From contig NZ_QJJS01000021.1 of assembly GCF_003201595.1 (NCBI RefSeq), positions 1 through 64,000 of the forward strand: a stretch of 64,000 bases of DNA, in the 5' to 3' direction. Both the position numbers and the translations under genes were made by a program. Shown here piece after piece: positions 47,275 through 54,052 of this stretch. The notes beneath the pieces are model-generated. The model saw nothing but the letters and a program-made list of their open reading frames with translations. It made no database searches and had not been told where the DNA came from. The first letter of the stretch is position 1; each line of letters starts with the position of its first letter. The DNA comes from Sphaerotilus hippei. GTDB lineage: Bacteria; Pseudomonadota; Gammaproteobacteria; Burkholderiales; Burkholderiaceae_C.

Positions 47275-49203
47275 TCAGATGCGCGGCGACCAGCGCAGGC
47301 CGACGTAGAGCTGGCGCTGCTGGACCGAGTAGTACTGAGCGCTCTCGTAGGCCTGGTCGAACAGGTTGTCGACCCGGGCCTCGAGGCGCCAGTCCCGCGC
47401 GAAGCGCCACTGGGCATCGAGGTTGAGCACCGTGTAGCCGGCCAGGCGCCGGGTGGCGGTGTTGGCCGCGTTGTCGTAGCGGGTGCCCGAGGCCAGCACC
47501 TGCGCGCCCAGCGTCCAGTCGCCCAGGTCGGTGTCGGCCTTCAGGCTGGCGTGGCGACGGGCCCGGCGGGTCAGCAGCTTGCCGTTGTTGGCGCTGCTCG
47601 CGTCGGCGTTGCGCGGCGACAGCGCGTCGATGCTGCCCGACAGGCGCACGGCGCCCAGCTCGGTGCCGCCCTCGAGCGTCAGGCCCTGCAGGCGGGCCAC
47701 GCCGACGTTGTTGTAGCAGCCGTACAGGCTGGCGCAGGGGCTGGTGCCGGTCACGCTCTCGTAGACGATCAGGTCACGCACGCGGTTGCGGTAGACCGTC
47801 AGGCCGGCGTGGTTCACGCCCTCGCGCCAGTTCAGGCCGGCCTCGACGTTGAAGCCCTGCTCGGCACTCAGGCCGGCCTTGCCGTATTCGCTGAAGCGCT
47901 GGTAGAGCGTGGGTGCACGGAAGGAGTTGCCCGCCGAGGCGCGCACCCGCCAGCCCGGCGCGAGCTCGTAGGCCGCGCCCAGCAGGCCGGTGGTGTGGCC
48001 GCCGAACTCGCTGTCGTGGTCCTGGCGCACATGGGCCTGCAGCGCGAGCGCGCCGTGATGCCACTGGTCACCGACGGCCAGCGCGTTCTGCGCGCGGCCG
48101 GCCCGGCCGTCGAGCACGCCGGAGTTGTCGAGCTGGTCCTCGCGGCGCTCCAGCGTCGCGCTGACCGTGTGCTCGCCCAGGCTCAGGGTGTTGAGCCAGG
48201 TGGCGGTGCGGATGCGGGTGCGGGTGTCGTAGGCCGACGGGCGGGTCTTGTACTGGTCCACGCTCTGGCCGAGCGTGACCTGGCTGCGCCACTCGGGCAG
48301 CCACTGCGCCGACCAGTTCAGGTCGGCCGACGAGAAGTTGTGGAAGGCGTGGTGATCGACGCCGGCGGGATAACCGTCGTACTGCGAGTTGCTGTGCGCG
48401 GAGGTCAGGCCGGCCTCGACCCGCTGGGTGGGGCTGAGCTGCCAGCCCAGGCGGGCGCTGCCGCCCCGGTTCTGGTAGCCGTCGTCGTCGGCCGAGTAGG
48501 ACGAATTGGCCGGGTTGGTGATGGCGCTGAAGCCGCCGGCGCGCTCGCCGGCCACGCCCAGGGCGTAGTCGAACTCGCCGCTGCGGCCGCTCACGCGGGC
48601 GTCGAGCTTGCGCAGGCCGTTGTTGCCCAGGCCGGCGCCGAAGTCGAACGCCAGGCCGGGCTCGCCCTTGCGGGTGAAGATCTGCACCACGCCGCCCAGC
48701 GCGTCGCTGCCGTAGATGGCACCGACCCCGCCGCGCACCACCTCGATGCGATCGATCTGCGACAGCGGCAGGGCCTCCCAGGGCGCGCCGCCGGTGGACT
48801 GGGAGTCCACGCGCACGCCGTCGATCAGCACCGCGACGAAGCGGCTTTCAGCGCCACGCACGAAACACGAGGTGATGCCGCCCGGGCCGCCGTTGCGCGA
48901 GATCTCGAAGCCGGCGGCCGAACGCAGCAGGTCGGCGACGTTGCCGGTGGCGCGGCGATCGAGGTCCTCGCGGCTGAAGACGCTGACGTCGGCGATGGCC
49001 TGGCTGATGCGCTGGGGCACGCGGGTGGCGCTGATGATGACCGGATCGAGCGCCTCGGCCGCCCGGGCCGGGACGGTCGCGGCACCGATCAGCACGGTGG
49101 CACAGGCCAGGGCGACACGACGGGGCGACAGCGGAGGGGCCTGATGCACGGACACGCACACAGGACGGGACGGGCGCACGAGACGCCGGGAGAGATCGGA
49201 CAT
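47275..49203 (-). CDS. btuB: TonB-dependent vitamin B12 outer-membrane receptor
   Basis: A 642-residue receptor. The start at 49203 (MSDLSRRL) places a signal peptide ending about VPARA before the TonB box DPVIISATRVPQR. The plug has LLRSAAGFEISRNGGPGGITSCFVRGAESRFVAVLIDGVRV near 90-130 and QIDRIEVVRGGVGAIYGSDALGGVVQIFT near 150-180; the rest is a 22-strand barrel. The last residue is Ile, not the usual Phe of outer-membrane barrels. Another ATG at 49254 is possible and lies just after a palindrome. It heads the riboswitch-controlled unit. Confidence 0.93.
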   Translation of the reverse strand: MSDLSRRLVRPSRPVCVSVHQAPPLSPRRVALACATVLIGAATVPARAAEALDPVIISATRVPQRISQAIADVSVFSREDLDRRATGNVADLLRSAAGFEISRNGGPGGITSCFVRGAESRFVAVLIDGVRVDSQSTGGAPWEALPLSQIDRIEVVRGGVGAIYGSDALGGVVQIFTRKGEPGLAFDFGAGLGNNGLRKLDARVSGRSGEFDYALGVAGERAGGFSAITNPANSSYSADDDGYQNRGGSARLGWQLSPTQRVEAGLTSAHSNSQYDGYPAGVDHHAFHNFSSADLNWSAQWLPEWRSQVTLGQSVDQYKTRPSAYDTRTRIRTATWLNTLSLGEHTVSATLERREDQLDNSGVLDGRAGRAQNALAVGDQWHHGALALQAHVRQDHDSEFGGHTTGLLGAAYELAPGWRVRASAGNSFRAPTLYQRFSEYGKAGLSAEQGFNVEAGLNWREGVNHAGLTVYRNRVRDLIVYESVTGTSPCASLYGCYNNVGVARLQGLTLEGGTELGAVRLSGSIDALSPRNADASSANNGKLLTRRARRHASLKADTDLGDWTLGAQVLASGTRYDNAANTATRRLAGYTVLNLDAQWRFARDWRLEARVDNLFDQAYESAQYYSVQQRQLYVGLRWSPRI

Positions 49204-49256
49204 GTTGAGAGCAGAGGTGAGCTCAGGCACCGGCTTCCCCGCCAGCACCTGCATCC

Positions 49257-49276
49257 GAGCCGCGCATGCGCGGCTC
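49257..49276. promoter_or_regulatory. Perfect 20-base palindrome between riboswitch and btuB
   Basis: GAGCCGCGCATGCGCGGCTC is its own reverse complement. It begins seven bases after the riboswitch core ends on the minus strand and would form a ten-pair hairpin (or less, with a small loop) close to the btuB start. No T-run follows, so it is more likely part of the riboswitch expression platform acting on translation or on a Rho-type pause than an intrinsic terminator. Confidence 0.55.
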
Positions 49277-49282
49277 CCTGTT

Positions 49283-49490
49283 GGCCGGTATCCGGGCTGA
49301 CGAACGAACCAGTGCGACCTTCCCGGGAGCCGTGAGGCCGACCCAGTGGCATGAACACACCAGCAGGGAGTGGAGAACTCCCGTTCGCTTACCGTTGCGG
49401 GGGCAGCGCAGGTTGGGCGTGACCCGTGGGGTCGGACCTTCCTGCTTCCCGTTTAACCGTGCGGCTGTGATAGCCGGCACGAGCACCAAC
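49283..49490 (-). promoter_or_regulatory. Cobalamin riboswitch
   Basis: Read on the minus strand, the landmarks of the adenosylcobalamin aptamer appear in order: GGTGC at the 5' end, GGTTAAACGGGAAGCAGG, CTGCCCCCGCAACGGTAAG, the B12-box GCCACTGG, CGGGAAGG and the closing GTCAGCCCGGATACCGGCC. Size (about 208 bases) is normal. It senses coenzyme B12 and would shut down btuB and the downstream transport and assembly genes when B12 is plentiful. The 5' end lies seven bases from a TACAAT -10 box. Confidence 0.97.
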
Positions 49491-49497
49491 GAGGAAC

Positions 49498-49529
49498 ATT
49501 GTAATCGGCAATGGTGCGGCCACTACAAT
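49498..49529. promoter_or_regulatory. Interlocked divergent promoters for the B12 operon and zapBA
   Basis: ATTGTA at 49498-49503 and TACAAT at 49524-49529 form an inverted pair. Plus strand: TTGTAA (-35), 19 bases, TACAAT (-10), giving a start about 49536, 43 bases before the zapB-like ATG. Minus strand: TTGTAG (-35), 19 bases, TACAAT (-10), giving a start about 49491, exactly at the riboswitch 5' end. Each -10 overlaps the other promoter's -35, so the two should compete for polymerase. Confidence 0.6.
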
Positions 49530-49578
49530 CAGATGGACTGGGGGCCGTTCCCGCGGCCCTGGTTACAACACCTTCGAC

Positions 49579-49833
49579 ATGTCCACACTTGAAGACCTCG
49601 CCGAACGGGTAGAACGGCTGCTGCTGCGCCACGAAGAGCTCAAGCGCACGAACCTGCAGCTCGCGCAGCAGCTCGAGTCGGTCACCTCCGAGCGCGACAA
49701 CCTGCGCTCGCGCCTGTCGGCCGCGCGCAACCGCATCGACGCGCTGATCGAGCGGCTGCCACCGAGCGACGAGCGCCTGTCGAGCCATGAACCCGAAGGT
49801 GGCGACCGCGGCATGTCCGGTGGAGGCGTCTGA
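49579..49833 (+). CDS. zapB: ZapB-like coiled-coil cell-division protein
   Basis: An 84-residue protein that is almost all coiled coil (ERVERLLLRHEELKRTNLQLAQQLESVTSERDNLRSRL, residues 8-50) with a flexible Gly-rich end. Its place directly before zapA matches the arrangement in many beta- and gammaproteobacteria, where a small TIGR02449-type coiled-coil protein precedes ZapA. It would stabilise FtsZ rings through ZapA. The assignment rests on shape and context, since coiled coils carry little family signal. Three bases separate it from zapA. Confidence 0.75.
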   Translation: MSTLEDLAERVERLLLRHEELKRTNLQLAQQLESVTSERDNLRSRLSAARNRIDALIERLPPSDERLSSHEPEGGDRGMSGGGV

Positions 49834-49835
49834 GC

Positions 49836-50192
49836 ATGAAACAGCTTGAAGTCAGCATCATGGGCCAGACCTACATCCTGGCCTGCCCCGAAGGCCGCGA
49901 GACCTCGCTGCTGCTGGCCGTCGACAGCGTCGACCGCGAGATGAGCACGATCCGCGACGCCGGCCGCGTCAAGGCCCGCGAGCGCATCGCCGTGCTCGCG
50001 GCCCTGAACCTGGCCTACGCGCTGTCGGAGCGGCCCGCCACCTCGGCCACGCCCGGCGACGACGGCACCCCGGTCGACAGCGCCGCGCAGCAGGCCGGGG
50101 CCGAATGGGCCGCGGCCGCCGCACGCCTGGACCTGCGTTCGCTGGTGCAGCGTGTGGAAGCCGCACTCGGCGACACCCCCGCATCGAGCTGA
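49836..50192 (+). CDS. zapA: Cell division protein ZapA
   Basis: A 118-residue FtsZ-associated protein. LEVSIMGQTYILACPEGRETSLLLAVDSVDREMSTIRDAGRVKARERIAVLAALNLAYAL (residues 4-63) is the ZapA globular domain, including the typical G-Q-x-Y start and the R-ERIAVLAALN helix. The C-terminal helix (residues 85-115) would form the dimeric coiled coil. Length is normal. It follows the zapB-like gene by three bases and is followed by the 6S RNA gene, an order shared by many proteobacteria. Confidence 0.93.
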   Translation: MKQLEVSIMGQTYILACPEGRETSLLLAVDSVDREMSTIRDAGRVKARERIAVLAALNLAYALSERPATSATPGDDGTPVDSAAQQAGAEWAAAAARLDLRSLVQRVEAALGDTPASS

Positions 50193-50231
50193 GGCTTTCG
50201 CGGGCCGCGGCGGTCGGCTTAGAATGGATCC

Positions 50232-50407
50232 GTCCGTCGCGTCCGCGAAGGTTTTATATTTCCTTGAACCGATGCTCTCGCGAGCCTGGGCTTGGAACAT
50301 TGCCTGACTGGTGTGATCGTCTCGCGTCAGATGAACCCGACGACAGGCTGACCTCGCCCACCTGAATCCCCTGGGTTCAGGAATGCGGCCTTCGGTTCGC
50401 GACGGAC
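50232..50407 (+). ncRNA. ssrS: 6S RNA
   Basis: About 176 bases between zapA and a permease gene, the conserved location of 6S RNA. The ends pair: GTCCGTCGCG (50232-50241) with CGCGACGGAC (50398-50407), then GAAGG with CCTTC; a second stem pairs CCTTGAACC (50272-50280) with GGTTCAGG near 50374-50381, leaving a large internal region as in the open-promoter mimic. TAGAAT at 50220-50225 is a fitting -10 element for a start near 50232. The product would bind sigma-70 RNA polymerase in stationary phase. The exact ends are estimates. Confidence 0.85.
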
Positions 50408-50445
50408 ACCTTTTCGCCCTCCTCCTTTCCCCTTCCCCCTCCGAG

Positions 50446-51258
50446 ATGATCGACCTCCAGCTGGCACTGGAACTGATGCTGCTGGGCTGTGCCACCGGCT
50501 TCCTGGCGGGGCTGCTGGGCATCGGGGGCGGCATGCTGCTGGTGCCCTTCCTGACCTGGCTGCTGTCGCAGCGTGGCATCGACGGCGGCCTGGCGGTCAA
50601 GATGGCCATCGCCACCTCGATGTCGACCATCCTGTTCACCTCGATCTCCAGCGTGCGGGCGCACCACCGCCGCGGCGCGGTGCGCTGGGACGTCGTGCGC
50701 CGGCTCGCCCCGGGCATCGTGCTGGGTGGCCTGGTGGCGGGTGCGGGCGTGTTCGCGATGCTCAAGGGCCAGGCGCTGGCGCTGATCTTCGCGCTCTTCG
50801 TCGGTTTTTCGGCCACGCAGATGCTGCTCGACCGCAAGCCGGCGCCCAGCCGGCAGCTGCCGGGCCCGGCGGGCAGCCTGGGCGCGGGCGGCCTGATCGG
50901 TTTCGTGGCCGGCCTGGTCGGCGCGGGCGGCGGTTTCATCTCCGTGCCCTTCATGACCTGGTGCAACGTCGCGATGCACCATGCGGTGGCCACCTCGGCC
51001 GCGCTGGGCTTCCCGATCGCGCTGGCCAACACCGTCGGTTATGTCGTGGGCGGCTGGTCGCTGCAGACCGGCCTGCCCGGCACGCTCGGTTATCTGTGGC
51101 TGCCCGCGCTGGCCGCGGTGGCCAGCGCCAGCGTGCTGACCGCGCCGCTGGGCGCCCGGGCGGCCCACGCGATGAACGTGCGCCAGCTCAAGCGGGTGTT
51201 CGCGATGGTGCTCTATCTGCTGGCCGGCTACATGCTGTTCAAGGCGCTGACCGTCTGA
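50446..51258 (+). CDS. TauE/SafE-family (TSUP) sulfite/anion exporter
   Basis: A 270-residue membrane permease with eight predicted helices in two similar halves. The family motif occurs in both: GCATGFLAGLLGIGGGMLLVPFLTWLL near residue 12 and GLIGFVAGLVGAGGGFISVPFMTWCNV near 150. The start at 50446 gives MIDLQLALELMLLG just before the first helix. Substrates of the family include sulfite, sulfoacetate and related organosulfur anions; none can be assigned here. It follows the 6S RNA gene by about 40 bases and may share its transcript. Confidence 0.88.
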   Translation: MIDLQLALELMLLGCATGFLAGLLGIGGGMLLVPFLTWLLSQRGIDGGLAVKMAIATSMSTILFTSISSVRAHHRRGAVRWDVVRRLAPGIVLGGLVAGAGVFAMLKGQALALIFALFVGFSATQMLLDRKPAPSRQLPGPAGSLGAGGLIGFVAGLVGAGGGFISVPFMTWCNVAMHHAVATSAALGFPIALANTVGYVVGGWSLQTGLPGTLGYLWLPALAAVASASVLTAPLGARAAHAMNVRQLKRVFAMVLYLLAGYMLFKALTV

Positions 51259-51294
51259 GGGCGGTGCCCGTGCCGGCGCCGGCCGGACCGGCGC

Positions 51295-52287
51295 TCAGCG
51301 GGGCTGCTGGTCGGCCAGGCTGATGGTGGCCAGCGCGACCCGGTTGCCGCCGCGCTGGCGCGCGTCGAACAGGGCCCGGATGGCCGCCTGGCTGAGCGCG
51401 TCGAGCGCATCGGCCGTGTGCGGGAAGCTGGCCACGCCGACCGACACCTCGAAGCCGAACGAATGCCCGCTCTGCACCACCAGCTGGGTCGCGCAGGTGC
51501 GGCGCAGGTGCTCGGCGCGGGAATGGGCCGTCGCCAGGCCGACGCCCGACAGCAGCACCGCGTAACGGTCGTCCCCGAGCTGGGCCAGCACGTCCATCGC
51601 GCGGGTGTTGCCACGCAGGATCTGCGAGATGCTTTCGGCCACGCGCGGCATCAGCGCCGGCGCTTCGGTGGCCAGCTGCCGATCGACCCGGTCCACCGAC
51701 AGCAGCAGCAGCGCGAACTCGCGCTGCTCACGCTGCGACAGCGCCACCTCGCGGCGCAGGTGCTCCTCGAAATGCTCGCGGCGGAACAGGTCGAGCGGCC
51801 GGTCGACGCCGGCCGCCACGTCGCGGCGCAGCTGCTCGAACTCGCCCTGCTGGCGCTCGATCTGGTCGAGCGCCGCCTTCAGGCGCTGGCCCGACTGGCG
51901 CGCCTGGCCGTGGTCCCACCACACCGTCAGCAGCTGGGACCCCTGGCCCTCGGGGGCCAGCACGATGCGCCAGCTGCGGTACTCGAGCGCCTGCTCGCCC
52001 CGCTCGAAACGGTGCTCGTCGGCCGCCGGCTGGCCCGCTGCCAGCGCCCGCAGGTCGGCGGCCTTCATGGCCTGGGCATCGACCAGCGGCAGCAGCTGCA
52101 GATCGGTGCGCCCGACCAGCGTGTCCGGCTCGGACGCCCCCAGGAAAGCGAGCATGGCCGCATTGGCCCAGAGGTAGGCCCCCGTGTCCGCCTGCTTGAC
52201 CGACACGAGCGCGCCGTCGACGCCCAGCAGGGCGAGCAGACCCCCGGCCAGGGCCGCAGGATCGGAGGAGACAGGCGATGTGGACAT
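51295..52287 (-). CDS. PAS/GGDEF-type signalling protein with a degenerate active site
   Basis: A 330-residue cytoplasmic protein. Residues 15-125 resemble a PAS fold (VKQADTGAYLWANAAMLAFLGASEPDTLVGRTDLQLLP), a short coiled coil follows (LKAALDQIERQQGEFEQLRRD near 135), and residues 165-320 match a GGDEF domain (FALLLLSVDRVDR, AESISQILRGNTRAMDVLAQLGDDRYAVLLSGVG). The signature GGDEF reads LGDDR, so cyclic-di-GMP synthesis is unlikely; it may bind nucleotide or act as a partner-sensing module. It converges on the permease gene. Confidence 0.82.
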   Translation of the reverse strand: MSTSPVSSDPAALAGGLLALLGVDGALVSVKQADTGAYLWANAAMLAFLGASEPDTLVGRTDLQLLPLVDAQAMKAADLRALAAGQPAADEHRFERGEQALEYRSWRIVLAPEGQGSQLLTVWWDHGQARQSGQRLKAALDQIERQQGEFEQLRRDVAAGVDRPLDLFRREHFEEHLRREVALSQREQREFALLLLSVDRVDRQLATEAPALMPRVAESISQILRGNTRAMDVLAQLGDDRYAVLLSGVGLATAHSRAEHLRRTCATQLVVQSGHSFGFEVSVGVASFPHTADALDALSQAAIRALFDARQRGGNRVALATISLADQQPR

Positions 52288-52393
52288 AAGGAACAGGAGC
52301 GCGGTGCCATGACCGCCGCAGATTCACCACCGACCATGATACGCAGCCGGCGCGCCGCCCACTCGCGGGCTTGCCCGCGCAGGCGCGGCCGGA

Positions 52394-53665
52394 TCAGCCG
52401 ATCAGCAGCTGCAGGCCACGCTCGTATTCACCGGTCAGGCGGTCGAACAGCTCCAGCAGGTCCTCGCTGGAGGCGGCCAGCGCCATGCGGCCTTCGTGCG
52501 TGCCCATCGTCGCCTCGCCCTTCAGCATGGTCTGCCAGGCGCGGTCGACCCCGGTCAGCGCCTCGCGGATCGAGCCGTTGCTCAGCGGCAGGTCACGCAG
52601 GAAACCGAGCGACTGCTCGAACGCGGCCCGGGTCTGGCCCCGCTGCTGCAGCTCGGCCTCGGCCACCGGCCCGGACAGCGAGGCCAGCAGCGCCTGCTTG
52701 GCCAGGCGCTGGGTCAGCATGCGCTGGCGACCCGACACGTTGATGACCTGCAGGTTGGTGACCGGGCCGGCCGTGGTCAGGGCCGCGGTCAGGCGCTCGG
52801 CCTGCAGCAGCAGGTCCTCGCCCAGCGCATCGACCTGGACCAGGCTGACGGCGTTGACCGGCGCATCCAGCGTCCGGCGCAGCAAGGCCCAGGTGGCCTC
52901 GGCCGCCTCGATCAGGTCGCCGAAGGTCGGGCGCGACAGGCTGCGGCCCAGGCCGGCGAACAGCTGCTCGGCCTGCTGGCGCGAATCGGCCAGCAGCGCG
53001 CGCGAACCGGCGGCCTCGACCCCGGCGACCAGCAGCGCATAGAGCTTGACGATGCGCTGCGACAGCATGCGCAGCCGCCCGGCGCGGTTGATCGCGTCGG
53101 CGTAGTGCACCGCGTCGATGACCTGCTGCGAGACCTGGCCCATGCGCATCTTGTTCTGCATGGACGCGGTGCGCAGCAGGCGGAAGGCCTCTTCCTCGTT
53201 GACCCGGCGCGAGCTCATCAGGATGCCCTTGGCGCGGTCGACCAGCTTGCGCTCGCTGTAGCGCTGGTTGACCTCGGCGAGCTCGCCACGCAGCGTGGTC
53301 TCGACCCGGAAGCGGGCCTGCGCGAGCTGGATCAGCGGGCGCAGGCGCTCGGGTGCATACCCGTTGACGACCCAGCCCTGCACCCCCGAGGCCAGCGCCT
53401 GCTCCATCGGCTCGGCGCGCACGTCGCTGGTGAAGACCAGCACCGGCCGGGCCGCGGCGGCGGCCAGCAGGCGGGTCGACTCGAACAGCTCGTCGCCCGG
53501 CAGCGGCTCCCAGATGACGACCACATCTGGTGCAAGACGCACCGCCTCGCGCACCAGAACATGACATTCACATTGCCCCAGCACCTGCAGTCCGACCGAC
53601 CGGAGGTCTGCCGACAGCTCGGGCATGCACGGGGCGGCGGAGGCGGCAAGCAGTACGGAAGTCAC
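52394..53665 (-). CDS. NasT-like regulator: pseudo-receiver, ANTAR RNA-binding and PilJ-type sensor domains
   Basis: A 423-residue protein from a GTG at 53665; the start is uncertain. Residues 1-115 have a receiver fold, but the acidic pocket is lost and the position of the phospho-Asp reads Trp (DVVVIWEPLP). Residues 130-190 are an ANTAR domain (YSERKLVDRAKGILMSSRRVNEEEAFRLLR), which binds paired RNA hairpins and prevents termination. Residues 200-420 have two PilJ/NIT-like motifs (INRAGRLRMLSQRIVKLYALL, INVSGRQRMLTQRLAKQALLA). It faces the nitrate operon across 390 bases. I infer nitrate- or nitrite-responsive antitermination, with sensing by the PilJ part. Confidence 0.82.
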   Translation of the reverse strand: MTSVLLAASAAPCMPELSADLRSVGLQVLGQCECHVLVREAVRLAPDVVVIWEPLPGDELFESTRLLAAAAARPVLVFTSDVRAEPMEQALASGVQGWVVNGYAPERLRPLIQLAQARFRVETTLRGELAEVNQRYSERKLVDRAKGILMSSRRVNEEEAFRLLRTASMQNKMRMGQVSQQVIDAVHYADAINRAGRLRMLSQRIVKLYALLVAGVEAAGSRALLADSRQQAEQLFAGLGRSLSRPTFGDLIEAAEATWALLRRTLDAPVNAVSLVQVDALGEDLLLQAERLTAALTTAGPVTNLQVINVSGRQRMLTQRLAKQALLASLSGPVAEAELQQRGQTRAAFEQSLGFLRDLPLSNGSIREALTGVDRAWQTMLKGEATMGTHEGRMALAASSEDLLELFDRLTGEYERGLQLLIG

Positions 53666-54052
53666 GGGCAGGTTGGCAGAAATGGTGGCGATGCCCGAGC
53701 ATACCGGCTGGCGCGCAGGCTGTGCAGCCCTCGGGATCCGGCCGTGCGCCAGCACTGGCATGCGCTTTGCAATGTTCCTGGTCAAGAAGTCGCAAGGTCG
53801 CGATTTTGACCGGTAGAACTGCACCGCCGGTCATGTGCACGTCGATGTGCGCAGCCATGTGCCTCCACCCAGCGCCGAGCTGGGCATCTGCCCTGACCAG
53901 ATGAGCGACACATGCGCCATGAACACCCCTGCCCACCCGTTCCTGAACAGGCTCATGCCATGAGCCCTGCATCGAGCCGCGCCTGTCCGTGTGCCGCCGC
54001 ACCACGTGCAGCCCGCATCTTTATCGCCTGATGTGCCTTGAGGAGTGACCCC
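53666..54052. other. Divergent control region and long nirB leader
   Basis: This gap holds a sigma-54-type promoter (listed separately) and, from about 53783, a leader of some 270 bases. Perfect hairpins in the leader: TGACCGG/CCGGTCA (53807-53833), CCCAGC/GCTGGG with a five-base loop (53868-53884), CATCTG/CAGATG (53885-53903) and GGCTCAT/ATGAGCC (53950-53966). I do not see the standard ANTAR target loops (A at loop position 1, G at 4) or a T-run terminator, so the antitermination model remains unproven. Confidence 0.6.
53755..53771 (+). promoter_or_regulatory. Sigma-54-type -24/-12 promoter for the nitrate assimilation operon
   Basis: CTGGCATGCGCTTTGCA matches the RpoN consensus (YTGGCACGRNNNTTGCW) at all but two defined positions, and the GG and GC pairs have the required spacing. 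It lies 281 bases before the nirB ATG. Nitrogen-limitation control through NtrC would be expected; I could not identify convincing NtrC sites upstream. Confidence 0.6.
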
